From: Natrialba magadii ATCC 43099
Lineage (GTDB): Archaea; Halobacteriota; Halobacteria; Halobacteriales; Natrialbaceae
NCBI RefSeq assembly: GCF_000025625.1
Contig: NC_013922.1
Span: forward strand, 62,001 to 126,000
Direction of reading: 5' to 3'
Length of the DNA: 64,000 nucleotides
Part shown: positions 1 through 8,292 of the stretch, in pieces
Numbering within the stretch: the stretch's first letter is position 1
Layout of the letters: each line of letters starts with the position of its first letter
Notes under the pieces: model-generated
Told to the model about the DNA's origin: nothing
The model's database searches: none
Seen by the model: only the letters and a program-made list of their open reading frames with translations
Program-made: the position numbers and the translations under genes

Positions 1-27
1 TTTTCCAGAACCTCACCAACTGGAAAA
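1..27. repeat. 8-bp perfect inverted repeat at the left edge
   Basis: TTTTCCAG at 1-8 is the exact reverse complement of CTGGAAAA at 20-27, with an 11-nt spacer. TTTTCCAG occurs again at 95-102. The core TTTCCAG/CTGGAAA is also in the inverted repeat upstream of the replication-like gene (3408-3414 and 3567-3573). It could be a recombinase or regulator site of the integrated element. The window edge prevents seeing what lies to the left. Confidence 0.5.
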
Positions 28-147
28 GTGGAGCGGCAGATTCTGGATTCATTTATAAGGAGACGGTGAACTGTGGGGATTCATCGTCAAAGCGTTTTCC
101 AGTAAACCGCTCACTGTGAAGCAATTCGATCGTCGCCACTATGTGAG

Positions 148-429
148 GTGGGGATAGTTGCGGGTGAGTTTCTAGATAGAAGGGGCGAAATGACGGTAAT
201 GGTTGTAATTAGGCCATACGGCGGCCAGAAAGTGGTCACGTCCCCCAGAAATAGAGGGTATATCACCTCTCTGGAACTGAAATTAGACAGCACTCTGTGG
301 TACAAACGCGCGTCAATGTGGAATGGATTGATCGCGACTCTCCCGCGCCGCAAGGATCAAGCCCTAACTCAACTGGAACGAAATGGTCTGATTCCCTTTC
401 TACGAGAGCGACGGATCCCCAATGTTTGA
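148..429 (+). CDS. possible small hypothetical protein
   Basis: A 93-codon open frame starts with GTG at 148; an internal ATG lies at 190. The product is basic (many Arg and Lys), unlike the acidic haloarchaeal norm, and contains no motif I recognise. No clear TATA box lies 25-30 nt upstream. It sits between the window edge and the convergent 290-aa gene of the presumed integrated element. It could be a viral or plasmid gene remnant or simply a chance frame in this gene-poor 470-bp stretch. The rest of 1-469 shows no other supportable gene. Confidence 0.2.
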   Translation: MGIVAGEFLDRRGEMTVMVVIRPYGGQKVVTSPRNRGYITSLELKLDSTLWYKRASMWNGLIATLPRRKDQALTQLERNGLIPFLRERRIPNV

Positions 430-469
430 GGTTCAGCCGGTCGTTCAATGATCCGGTGTAGAGAAATGA

Positions 470-1342
470 TTAGTCGTTATACGCTGGTGAGTGTTCATCC
501 AAAATTGGACAGGGATCTCCCGGTTCACCATTGTCTTCCTCAGAAATAAGAAAGCCTTCTGCGTCTTCATGAACGTTCTCGCGGGGTTGATATGCACACC
601 ATGTTAGATCTTCAAAATAATAGAGTGCATAAATATATTCGTCGTAGTTATCTCCCGCATTTTCAATTATATCTTCTTTCACTTCATACTCTTCGGACTG
701 TTGAATAGTACTATCTTCAAGATACACGCCTTGTGATTCCCACATGTAATCGGTTTTGACTGGAAGATTTGTGTTCAGTCCATAATATCGTGTATCCTCG
801 GAGAGAACATCGGTGTCCACTACAAAAGCAACAGTTGCGTCCGTACCCGGGTCCAACTCTCCAATATTCACCGTTTGTGAACAATATTCTCTGCTATCAC
901 CATTTTCCTTGATTTCCTCTTCTCTGGGTAGGATTGGATCGCGGACAGATACACCTTCTGAGGTCCCCAGTTCAGAATTTTTAACCAAACAACCGGGTAG
1001 ATGGACTTCTGCCTCGATATTCTCGGCGGTTGCATCGCCCTTATTGGTGAATTGGACTTGGTATGTCACATAGCTACTTTCCCAACTTAGATTGTCCAAC
1101 AACTCAATCTCATCACCCTCACGATAATCCGGATCCCCGACTTCATGCTCAATTTCTATCACTGGTGAATTGTATACACCAACAGCATCCCCAATAGGAA
1201 CAAAAATTGGTGTGAGGAGAGGGGTTATGACAAATGTCAAGAGTATACCAGTCAAAAGTCCAGCTACGAACCCATGTTCCTCGATAAATTCCGTAATCTT
1301 GCTATAGGCCGTCTGAAGCGCAGAGATTAGTCTTAGACTCAT
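470..1342 (-). CDS. membrane-anchored hypothetical protein with extracellular beta domain
   Basis: A 290-aa protein with one strongly hydrophobic segment at about residues 27-49 (GLLTGILLTFVITPLLTP). A long, very acidic, presumably extracellular region follows. Residues ~90-185 have the alternating pattern of archaeal DUF11/CARDB-like adhesion domains (VTYQVQFTNKGDATAENIEAE, then ELDPGTDATVAF). Four cysteines are present. The gene is visibly AT-richer than the chromosomal genes to the right, consistent with transferred DNA. It is downstream of, and on the same strand as, the 564-aa replication-like gene, separated by the hairpin cluster. Function unknown; a virion or cell-surface protein of the element is one possibility. 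Confidence 0.75.
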   Translation of the reverse strand: MSLRLISALQTAYSKITEFIEEHGFVAGLLTGILLTFVITPLLTPIFVPIGDAVGVYNSPVIEIEHEVGDPDYREGDEIELLDNLSWESSYVTYQVQFTNKGDATAENIEAEVHLPGCLVKNSELGTSEGVSVRDPILPREEEIKENGDSREYCSQTVNIGELDPGTDATVAFVVDTDVLSEDTRYYGLNTNLPVKTDYMWESQGVYLEDSTIQQSEEYEVKEDIIENAGDNYDEYIYALYYFEDLTWCAYQPRENVHEDAEGFLISEEDNGEPGDPCPILDEHSPAYND

Positions 1343-1682
1343 TATTGGTATCCTATTTCACTGTAGAACGATAATCTATCTTTGTATAACCTTTTGACGG
1401 ATCTAAAATGAGAAGCGCCAAAGTTTCGCGTGGTCCCTACGGGGGTGCGTTTTTGCGCGCCTGCGGCGCGCAGCGGTGTGGTGTATTTTGATGGTGTGGC
1501 CTTAGCCACACTCCTAACGGGGATCCCGACCGGGGCGGTCGGGATTCCCCGCGTGGGTGCGGGACGGGGGCCAACCGGCCCGCCCCTCGCGGGGCGCGGC
1601 GAGGGGGTAGAACCAGGTATTACACGCAGAAATAAGTGAAAATAAGAGTGTTTGATAGTGATGCCTCTCACCGGGCGGGCCG
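1343..1682. repeat. GC-rich cluster of five hairpins between two element genes
   Basis: This 340-bp intergenic stretch holds a run of stem-loops: TGCGCGC/GCGCGCA (1454-1460, 1466-1472), GTGTGGC/GCCACAC (1494-1500, 1505-1511), a 13-bp arm with one bulge (1519-1531, 1537-1550), GGGCC/GGCCC (1568-1572, 1577-1581) and CGCCCC/GGGGCG (1581-1586, 1591-1596). The flanks are AT-rich, so the patch stands out in base composition. Overlapping open frames on both strands are Gly/Pro/Arg-rich and look like composition artefacts. Possible roles are a structured RNA, a tandem transcription block or part of a replication origin. None is established. Confidence 0.6.
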
Positions 1683-3377
1683 CTACAGGTAGTGCCAGAC
1701 CGTAGCTACGCCGCGCTCACCAAGGTCTACCTGTCCGCCCCGGAACCGAGCCGGATCCTTTCCGGCGTCACACCACAACCGGTACGCTTCCTCAATCCGG
1801 GCACTGACGTTCCGGATGCCACGCATTCGGAGCTTCAGACGGGCGTCCTGCCGGTCGTCTACGTCGATTCCGTGTTTTGCGCACCACGCTACCAACGCGC
1901 TGGTTGTCTCGTCTATACCGCGCTTGCTGGCCTCAATCGCTTTCGCCCCGGCTTCCACAGCGCGACGAGTGGCGTCCTTCGCCTCTTGTACGGACTCGTG
2001 GACCATCTCAGCGATGTGATTCGACCGGAGCGAGACAGACCCATACTCAGCCTCTACGAGTTCAGGGATGCGGTTCAGCGCTCGCCTCACGCTATCTACG
2101 TGGCGGTCATTTGCCTCGGCTATGTCGGCAGGTGAAACGTCGCCACCGTCTGTTACCAGATATTCCAGAGACTCCCATTCTACGGGGCTGAGTCCGTCAG
2201 CGAGGTGTTTGATAACGACCGATTCCTGAGAACTTCGGATCTGCGTCAGGTCCAGCGAGACGACGTTACGATCCTGTTCTTGGGTGGGGTCGAAGTAGTC
2301 ATCCGCAACGAACGGCCCATAAAGGCCCCGCCCGGGACCGTTGCTGTCCCCGTCACCCTGTTCGTCGTCTCCGGGGTGGATCGGGATACCGGCCTCGGCC
2401 AGTACGGACAGCACCGTCTCGTCAAGCTGCCGCGTGAGTTCTTCAAGTTCGTCGGGACTGACACCGATTTTCTCATCCCACAGGTTCACCTGATAACTCG
2501 CTCCGACTTTCGGATGTGCCAGTGCCCGCGAACTGGACATGCTGGCGGACTCGCGGCTGTAGTAGTGTTTCACTTCTCTCGGGAAGGTGTGGGACGGGAA
2601 CACCTCAGTAACGCGCTGAGGTCCGAGAGTAGCCGTGTGGTAGTATCCCTTCACGTTCCGGCCCTTCTCATCCCGGTCGTTCTGTACGAGTTTTCTGTAG
2701 CCACTACGGTCGTTTTCAAGCAAGTGGCCGAGTGACGCGATTGGCCCGTCACGGGCGTGGACCGGACCACTGCGCTCATCAAGCAGGCGTACGTACCGTT
2801 CGGCGTCCTGCGTGTTCGAGTGAGGATGGTAGTCCTCGAAGTACCTGCGGTGGATTCCCACGGCTTCAGCGGCTTCTCGTAGCAGTTCCTCGTACCGCTC
2901 GAAAGCGATGTTCGACCCGTTGATTTTGATGTTCACCGCTTCGTGGACCGGTCGCTCATCAGTTCCGTCAGGGACGGAGAACTCGGATTTCTCACCCCAC
3001 TTGTTTTCGGTCTGCATGCCCTGCCAGCGGGGAGCGAGGTGCGCGTTGAAGGACTGCTGTCCCGCCGGATCTTCGTCGGTGTGGCGGGCAACAGACAGCC
3101 GGAACTCACGCATTTCCTCAATCCAGAACTCGGTTCCCTGTGGGTTCGTCGCGCCTGGCTGAATATCTCCGTCATCGTCCTCACCGGGATGGGCGATACC
3201 GCTATCTTGGTAATACAGCTTCACTACCCATTGTTCCCCGTCGTTCTGGAACGCGGCAACCTGTGACCCGCCCCCGTCCTTCACTCGTCTGTCGGCTGCA
3301 AAGAACGGCTGGAGCCCGTATTGCTCAAACAGGTAGTTGGCCGAATACTCGTGGTAAGCGAGCCCGACGGCCTTCAT
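1683..3377 (-). CDS. winged-helix replication/regulator-like protein of an integrated virus or plasmid
   Basis: A 564-aa acidic protein that I recognise as a type found in haloarchaeal proviruses and plasmids, often annotated only as DUF7845 or MarR-like. Residues ~395-455 form a winged-helix-like segment (LSPVEWESLEYLVTDGG, then DIAEANDRHVDSVRRALNR). The C-terminal ~110 residues are helical and Ala/Arg-rich. No rolling-circle Rep or polymerase motif is visible. Its position next to the 3' end of tRNA-Met, with iterons and a TATA box upstream, resembles SNJ2/HRPV-3-type pleolipovirus elements, where a large conserved protein of unknown mechanism is proposed to start replication. That role is inferred from context. 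It could also be a repressor. Confidence 0.7.
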   Translation of the reverse strand: MKAVGLAYHEYSANYLFEQYGLQPFFAADRRVKDGGGSQVAAFQNDGEQWVVKLYYQDSGIAHPGEDDDGDIQPGATNPQGTEFWIEEMREFRLSVARHTDEDPAGQQSFNAHLAPRWQGMQTENKWGEKSEFSVPDGTDERPVHEAVNIKINGSNIAFERYEELLREAAEAVGIHRRYFEDYHPHSNTQDAERYVRLLDERSGPVHARDGPIASLGHLLENDRSGYRKLVQNDRDEKGRNVKGYYHTATLGPQRVTEVFPSHTFPREVKHYYSRESASMSSSRALAHPKVGASYQVNLWDEKIGVSPDELEELTRQLDETVLSVLAEAGIPIHPGDDEQGDGDSNGPGRGLYGPFVADDYFDPTQEQDRNVVSLDLTQIRSSQESVVIKHLADGLSPVEWESLEYLVTDGGDVSPADIAEANDRHVDSVRRALNRIPELVEAEYGSVSLRSNHIAEMVHESVQEAKDATRRAVEAGAKAIEASKRGIDETTSALVAWCAKHGIDVDDRQDARLKLRMRGIRNVSARIEEAYRLWCDAGKDPARFRGGQVDLGERGVATVWHYL

Positions 3378-3401
3378 CGAACCACCCCGTGAGCGGTGGC
3401 G

Positions 3402-3579
3402 ATTCTATTTCCAGACTGCCGGGACACCACCGGTTCGCGTGGTTCGTGTGGATACCCAACACCACCGGTTCGTGTGGCGTACCACAGAGGGACTAAACCC
3501 CTCAAATTTCTTATTTCTGGGGCATATATAACCAGTTCTGTGGAGGACAGGTATTCAGTCCCAGATCTGGAAATAGAAT
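3402..3579. repeat. 14-bp inverted repeat enclosing iterons and a promoter
   Basis: ATTCTATTTCCAGA at 3402-3415 is the exact reverse complement of TCTGGAAATAGAAT at 3566-3579. Between the arms are two direct copies of ACACCACCGGTTCG (3424-3437 and 3459-3472, 35 bp apart, each with a GTGG tail) and an AT-rich promoter box. The right arm overlaps a 10-bp palindrome, CCAGATCTGG (3561-3570). The arrangement lies just upstream of the 564-aa gene and 58 bp from the tRNA 3' end. That fits an origin/operator or recombinase arm sites. Confidence 0.6.
3523..3532 (-). promoter_or_regulatory. TATA box for the replication-like gene
   Basis: On the minus strand this reads GTTATATATG, a strong archaeal TATA element. 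The predicted transcription start is near 3498, giving a leader of about 120 nt that would contain both iterons. Binding to the iterons could therefore control expression as well as replication. Confidence 0.45.
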
Positions 3580-3636
3580 TGTGGGTGGAACGTACTCCCG
3601 TACCCTTTTTCTTGGGCACCGGAACAAATAGTTTTA

Positions 3637-3790
3637 TGCCCGGGGAGGGCTCCGAACCCTCGATCTCCGCATGTCCCAGGTCCGAGGCTCGGCAGAGTCC
3701 TCGTGGGGACACGGAGGCTTCCAAGGCGAAACCGCACCGAATCTCTGAACCCTATGAGTGCGGCGCTATGTCCAGCTAAGCCACCCGGGC
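3637..3790 (-). tRNA. elongator tRNA-Met (CAT) with intron
   Basis: On the minus strand the acceptor stem GCCCGGG (3790-3784) pairs with CCCGGGC before discriminator A at 3637. The anticodon stem CCGCA/TGCGG encloses loop CTCATA, giving anticodon CAT. The T-stem is GAGGG/CCCTC. The 5' exon is about 3753-3790 and the 3' exon about 3637-3672. The intervening ~75-80 nt (roughly 3673-3752) is an intron inserted after the anticodon. Intron-containing elongator tRNA-Met is well known in haloarchaea. The gene's 3' end borders the presumed integrated element, as expected for tRNA-targeted integration. Confidence 0.93.
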
Positions 3791-3892
3791 TCACTTTCCG
3801 GTAGTCGCCTGCCTTTCTTTAAGCTTCTCATTCCCGTTCGTCGTGCAATCTGGACCCACGGATTTATCACACGTTATTACGAACTGCGACCC

Positions 3893-5191
3893 ATGAACGT
3901 TCCCGGCATCGTTCAATCTACTCTCGATGGCGAGGAGATCGCCGCACGAGTCTCGCTCGGGGGGGAGGACGAACTCTTCGTCACATCTTCGAGAACACTC
4001 GTCTATCGCTCCGAGGGTCTGCTGAGCGATGAATCAGTCGACGACTACCCACACGACGCCGACCGACTCACCCTTTCGGAAGGCCGACGCAAAACCAAGT
4101 TCACACTCGAGTACCCACTCGAGGACGACAGGCAGTTTACCGTGCCATCGAAGGCGACGGACGACGTGTTGCACCCGGTCATTGCGGGTGTGTTGAACGG
4201 TAACGGAATTACGGATGCCGGTGAGACGGTTGTCCAGACCTACCGTTTCAGTGAGCTGACGCTGATCATCACGAGTGATCGGCTGGTCAAGCACATCGGC
4301 GCTGCCGTCTGGGACGAGGATTACGAGGAGTACGCTTTCGAGGACGTGACGAACCTCGCCTTCGAAGACGGCAGCGTTGCGACGCAGATTGTCCTCGCGG
4401 TTGACGGTCGTCCACAGCGGATCAAAGCGCCGAACGATGAGGCGAACGATCTCCGGGAACGCCTTCAGCGGGCGCTGTTTGACTACCACGACGTGGAGTC
4501 GCTCGCCGAACTCAATGACGTTGTCGGGGTAGACGAGGACGACGAGCCTGACGAATCCACCTCGTCGATGGACTTCGGCGACAGTGTCGATCCGCTCGAT
4601 GCGAATCCGCCGGAGCTTTCAGACCGGGAGGATAGTGGTCGTGCTCGGGAACAGACACAGCCACAGACTCAATCCCAATCGCAACCACAGGACCAGTCGA
4701 TGTCCGACACCGAGGCACAGGCCAGCCAGGCCGCGGCCTCGGACCCACTCGCCCAGCAGGAGACACAAACCCAGGCCCAGGCCCAAACCCAAACACAGAC
4801 GCAGGCGAACACATCGAGCGAGACCTCCAGCGTAGCGGAGTGGGGACAGCAAAACCAGGAGTCGTCGACGGGCGTCGGCTCGGCTGACTCAGCGCAGTCC
4901 ACACCGACAGGTAGCGATGTCGCTACCGACTCACCTGACGAGGACCGCACAGGAGAGGCCGGCATTGTCGACACCGACCCGATCTTCGAAGAACCAGCCG
5001 ACTCGAGTACGACCGATGGCGATGCTGCCCTCGATACTGATCCCACCCACGAACCCGCACCCGCACCCGCACCAGCGGTGCTCGATCGACTCGATGCACT
5101 CGAGACGGCCGTCGAGGAACAGAACGAACTCATCGAGCGACAACAGGAGACGATCGAGCAGTTGATCACTGAGCTTCGACAGGGTCGGTAG
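3893..5191 (+). CDS. haloarchaeal conserved protein (DUF7115-like) with Gln-rich linker
   Basis: 432 aa. The start is placed at ATG 3893, because the longer frame runs back through tRNA-Met. Residues ~1-210 form a globular part with two related halves (FVTSSRTLVYRSEGLL, then IITSDRLVKHIGAAVW) that look like repeated PH-like/bPH-type strands. From ~220 it is disordered and acidic with a striking Gln/Thr/Ala run (about residues 270-305). It ends in a ~35-residue heptad-like coiled coil (LDALETAVEEQNELIERQQE). I recognise it as a haloarchaea-specific conserved protein without known function. The PH-like halves and coiled coil suggest a scaffold or oligomeric assembly; that is inference. Confidence 0.85.
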   Translation: MNVPGIVQSTLDGEEIAARVSLGGEDELFVTSSRTLVYRSEGLLSDESVDDYPHDADRLTLSEGRRKTKFTLEYPLEDDRQFTVPSKATDDVLHPVIAGVLNGNGITDAGETVVQTYRFSELTLIITSDRLVKHIGAAVWDEDYEEYAFEDVTNLAFEDGSVATQIVLAVDGRPQRIKAPNDEANDLRERLQRALFDYHDVESLAELNDVVGVDEDDEPDESTSSMDFGDSVDPLDANPPELSDREDSGRAREQTQPQTQSQSQPQDQSMSDTEAQASQAAASDPLAQQETQTQAQAQTQTQTQANTSSETSSVAEWGQQNQESSTGVGSADSAQSTPTGSDVATDSPDEDRTGEAGIVDTDPIFEEPADSSTTDGDAALDTDPTHEPAPAPAPAVLDRLDALETAVEEQNELIERQQETIEQLITELRQGR

Positions 5192-5203
5192 TCGCGTTTC
5201 AGG

Positions 5204-5217
5204 CTCTTTTTTGTTTT
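5204..5217 (+). terminator. T-rich transcription terminator
   Basis: The run CTCTTTTTTGTTTT follows the stop codon of the preceding gene by 12 nt. In Halobacteria, T-rich stretches of this kind terminate transcription without needing a hairpin. The next ~100 bp contain short direct repeats (TCTGG...CTTCG units at about 5230-5270) and no gene. Confidence 0.55.
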
Positions 5218-5319
5218 AGCTCAGTCCAGTCTGGTCTGGCTTCGTCTGGTCCGGCTTCGTCTGGTTCTGGGTCCGATTATAGCCGTCCCCGATACCAGCA
5301 ACCATACTTCTCTTTCTCC

Positions 5320-6615
5320 TCACGCAGCCTTCACTTCATTTTGGTGCTGTCGATGGCGGTTGTCGATCAACTCCCTGGCACGCCGTGCCTCTGTCGCTGG
5401 GAGCGCCCGCAACATGACATCCACGTCGTCATCGTCCGCTCCGAACGAAGCGCTCTCGGTACTCGAGAACACCGTTCGAAATCGACCGTCCCGCGCTCCG
5501 GTTGGCGGCTCCTCGAGTCGAAGGCAGACCGAGCCGAGGTTAAGTACTCGGGGTAGGATGCCGCGGTAGCACGTGCAGTCCTCGATAGCCCGGTGTGGGA
5601 CGAACCGGGCAACTGTCTCGTGTCGCGTGTTGTACATTGCGACCCCTGTCGGATAGATTCGGTACTCGAGTCCTCCGTATCGTCGGCGGAGAACGCCGAC
5701 ACCGAACGCGGTGAGACTGAGTGTGGTGACGAGCAGTATACCTCCGAGGGCGAGCACACCGGTGTACGGATGACCGATCACCTCGAGGATAAGGAGTCCG
5801 TAGAGGCCGAGTGTGAGAGTCCCGGCGAGCGCCGAACCGGCGACGATGACCGGGGTCCAGACGAGAGTGAGGGCGCGTACCGAAGGCTCGCCGGTCCAGT
5901 CGGGCGGTGCAGTCGGTGTGAACGATTCGGTTCGTGATCTGGCGGCTCCGGAAGGTGGCTGAACGCGAAGTCCACGCTTCGCCAGCGCGTCACCTGTGGT
6001 CTTGAGCAGGATCAACGCCGTCGCGAGCACCGTCGGATTCCCGTCGAAGACAGTGTGGCCGCTTGCAAAGAGGAGCACGAGGAAGAACAGCCAGAGTTGT
6101 CCGATCGGTCGGACGAACTGCACCGCGGGCGTGACACGTTCGTATTCGCACTCGCCGATAAATTCAGCTCTAAATGCGAGCAACTGTGAGCCGAGCATCG
6201 CTCCGACCGTGAGCATCACGGTTCCGGCCGCGATCTCGCCCGTACTGCCTCTCGAAAGCGTCATCTCGCCGAACACGGACCAGAGTGGCGATCCGCTCGT
6301 CACGACGAGGTACGCAACTCCGTAGACGACGACCGAGAGGATAGCAAGCCAGGCCGTTCCGAGGCGAATTGTTGGGCCGTCGGGCCAGCAGACGACATCG
6401 TCCGGCAGTCGTCCCGTCCGGTCGCCGCTGGCCAGCATGATTTTCGGCGCGTTCAGCAACAGGAGCACGCCGAATTCGAGCCAGTAGAGAAGGACGACGA
6501 CCAGCGGATCCCACCCGAGGAGGACGATACCCACCAGCGGGAGTGCGTTCCAGAGCCAGTACGGCACTGAGTCTGCAGATGCAGATTGTGTCGATTCGAA
6601 ACCTGACCCGTTCAT
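5320..6615 (-). CDS. DUF6498 membrane protein
   Basis: 431 aa, starting at ATG 6615; the longer open frame on this strand only shadows the upstream gene. About eight hydrophobic segments are visible. The N-terminal part contains PLVVVLLYWLEFGVLLLLNAP, typical of haloarchaeal DUF6498 proteins, with a conserved aromatic/acidic membrane motif (YWLEFG). The C-terminal ~100 residues are soluble and look like a PH-like domain (YGGLEYRIYPTGVAMYNTR). The gene lies 11 bp after the DUF5830 gene on the same strand, so they are probably cotranscribed. Function unknown. Confidence 0.85.
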   Translation of the reverse strand: MNGSGFESTQSASADSVPYWLWNALPLVGIVLLGWDPLVVVLLYWLEFGVLLLLNAPKIMLASGDRTGRLPDDVVCWPDGPTIRLGTAWLAILSVVVYGVAYLVVTSGSPLWSVFGEMTLSRGSTGEIAAGTVMLTVGAMLGSQLLAFRAEFIGECEYERVTPAVQFVRPIGQLWLFFLVLLFASGHTVFDGNPTVLATALILLKTTGDALAKRGLRVQPPSGAARSRTESFTPTAPPDWTGEPSVRALTLVWTPVIVAGSALAGTLTLGLYGLLILEVIGHPYTGVLALGGILLVTTLSLTAFGVGVLRRRYGGLEYRIYPTGVAMYNTRHETVARFVPHRAIEDCTCYRGILPRVLNLGSVCLRLEEPPTGARDGRFRTVFSSTESASFGADDDDVDVMLRALPATEARRARELIDNRHRQHQNEVKAA

Positions 6616-6626
6616 ATTCGTCGCTC

Positions 6627-7232
6627 TCAGTCCGTATCCCGGCCCGTAACCTTCCGAATGCACGAGGAGCCGAAGGGGCCGAGTTCGCCCGCCTCGAGTT
6701 TGATGAAGTGTCCCGTCGAGAGCCCGCAGCCACAGCGCTGACAGTCGAACTCTCCCTCTCGCTGGACGACATCTTGTTCGAAGCGGACGTACTGACGGCT
6801 CTTCGGACGGACGATTCCGTCTTCGCGGTCGATAATTCCACGAAGTTCGGCCTCGTCGAGAATCGTCCGCGTGACCGTCGGATCGCTCGTCACCGTCTCG
6901 ATGCGGTCGACGACATCGGCGAGCGAGAGCGAGTCGTGCTCGAGTCGCTCGAGCAACGCGAGGCCGAGTTCGACGCGGTCGTCGTCGTGTGTATAGCGTG
7001 CGGCCGTGTTTCCGGAGTCGGTATCGTCCGTCTCGGTATCCGGACGCTGTCGTTTGCCAGCCTCCGACGGGGCCGCCGCCGTCGTTTGGTGTTCGCCTTC
7101 GCCACGCCGGTCCTGCCAATCCGTCAGTCGTTCACCGTCGGCAGGCTCACGACCCGTTTCAGGTGTTGAACCAGCGTCTCCGCTGCCATCGTCGGCTGTC
7201 GAACCGTCGGAGTCGGCCCCGTCACGCACCAT
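6627..7232 (-). CDS. DUF5830 family protein, helical plus zinc ribbon
   Basis: 201 aa from ATG 7232. An upstream in-frame start at 7454 would overlap the divergent VTT gene and adds unconserved sequence, so it was not used. Residues 1-85 are a disordered acidic leader. Residues ~88-150 are helical and winged-helix-like (LGLALLERLEHDSLSLADVV). The end carries CxxCxC...C zinc ligands (FDCQRCGCGLSTGHFIKL, GSSCIRKVTG). This domain pairing is the haloarchaeal DUF5830 family. DNA or RNA binding is plausible but untested. It probably heads a two-gene unit with the DUF6498 gene. Confidence 0.85.
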   Translation of the reverse strand: MVRDGADSDGSTADDGSGDAGSTPETGREPADGERLTDWQDRRGEGEHQTTAAAPSEAGKRQRPDTETDDTDSGNTAARYTHDDDRVELGLALLERLEHDSLSLADVVDRIETVTSDPTVTRTILDEAELRGIIDREDGIVRPKSRQYVRFEQDVVQREGEFDCQRCGCGLSTGHFIKLEAGELGPFGSSCIRKVTGRDTD

Positions 7233-7389
7233 CGATGAGTGCTCACAGAGCAGCGCGAATAAACGTTGTGACGTTTCGGCCGGCGTGGCCGTTCTGAGCG
7301 ACTGATGGCGACTAGTTGGTGTCCAGTTCTCCGATTCGGTGCGCCACCAGAGCACAAAAGCTTCAATACCTGCTCCAAAATCTCGACCG

Positions 7390-8163
7390 ATGTCGGTTCC
7401 CTCGGTGTCGACTCGAGTACTCGCTGGCGTGGTGGTCGCCAGCGCAGCGGTCACCGCGGGGCTGCTCGTCTCGCCGACTGCGACCGTGGCGACACTCGAG
7501 TCGGTGACGGCGAGTCCAACACTCTTCGGGGGTGCAATCGGTGCCCTCTATCTCGTTCGGCCGTTGTTTGCCTGGCCGACGACGCCGCTGGCCGCGGTCG
7601 TCGGCTACGGTTTTGGCGTGACGATGGGTGTACCGATCGCCCTCGCTGGCGTGATCGTCACAGTGACGCCGATTTTTCTGGTCGCCAGAGCTACTACCGG
7701 GCGTGGCTCGAGCCGTCCGTCCACGACTGGCCCTGATGGAAACACGGCTGTGTCGACTTCGGTTTCCGAACGCCGAGAGCCGACCGAAGCCGGCTGGATT
7801 GGTTCCGCACTGGGACGGACTACCGCCGTCATCGACCGATACTTCGATACCGCGGGCCCTATCCGGGGTGTCATCGCGTCACGTCTGGCACCGATCCCGT
7901 CCGATATCTCGACCTGTGCTGCGGCCGTCAGCGGCGTCAGGTATCGGCACCTCGTGATCGGAACCGCGATCGGTGAACTTCCGTGGACGATCGCAGCAGT
8001 CGTCGTCGGCGCGTCGGCTGGCACCGTCACCGCCGGCGGGTTCGGCGAACTGGGCCTCGTACTGACGCTCGCATGCTGTCTCGCTGCGCTAGTCTTGCTC
8101 GCCGGTCCCGCCTATCGCGTTTTCAGGACACGTACCGACGAGCAATCTGCGATCGACGGTTGA
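7390..8163 (+). CDS. VTT/SNARE-associated (DedA/TVP38-like) membrane protein
   Basis: 257 aa from ATG 7390, favoured because earlier in-frame codons would overlap the neighbour's region and are not hydrophobic. There are about six membrane segments. The VTT signature is clear: a loop region followed by SRLAPIPSDISTCAAAVSGV and GTAIGELPWTIAAVVVGA, matching the R-x-x-P...G-x-x-P re-entrant pattern. Family members act as phospholipid scramblases or flippases or are linked to membrane homeostasis. An unusual Ser/Thr-rich hydrophilic insert (about residues 105-150) separates the two halves. Transcribed divergently from the DUF5830 gene. Confidence 0.85.
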   Translation: MSVPSVSTRVLAGVVVASAAVTAGLLVSPTATVATLESVTASPTLFGGAIGALYLVRPLFAWPTTPLAAVVGYGFGVTMGVPIALAGVIVTVTPIFLVARATTGRGSSRPSTTGPDGNTAVSTSVSERREPTEAGWIGSALGRTTAVIDRYFDTAGPIRGVIASRLAPIPSDISTCAAAVSGVRYRHLVIGTAIGELPWTIAAVVVGASAGTVTAGGFGELGLVLTLACCLAALVLLAGPAYRVFRTRTDEQSAIDG

Positions 8164-8292
8164 GTACGCTCCGTTCGCTGGTCGTTGGATCGGGGACAGG
8201 AAAGGACGGACAGAGAGCGAAAGCGAAACGAGACTGGATCGTTCACAGCGGCGGGACTCGAGTACGAGTCGAACTCTCCGATCCGATCCGTG

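Noticed and set aside
1342-1671. Pro/Arg-rich frame on the minus strand and its plus-strand partner at 1430-1639
   Set aside because: The sequence is the GC-rich hairpin cluster. Translations are composition artefacts.
3374-3794. frames across the tRNA-Met region on both strands
   Set aside because: They overlap the tRNA, its intron and the repeat region, and have no upstream signals or motifs.
5230-5270. TCTGG-type short repeats as a small RNA
   Set aside because: The repeats are short and imperfect, with no stable fold or promoter. They are better explained as slippage in a spacer.
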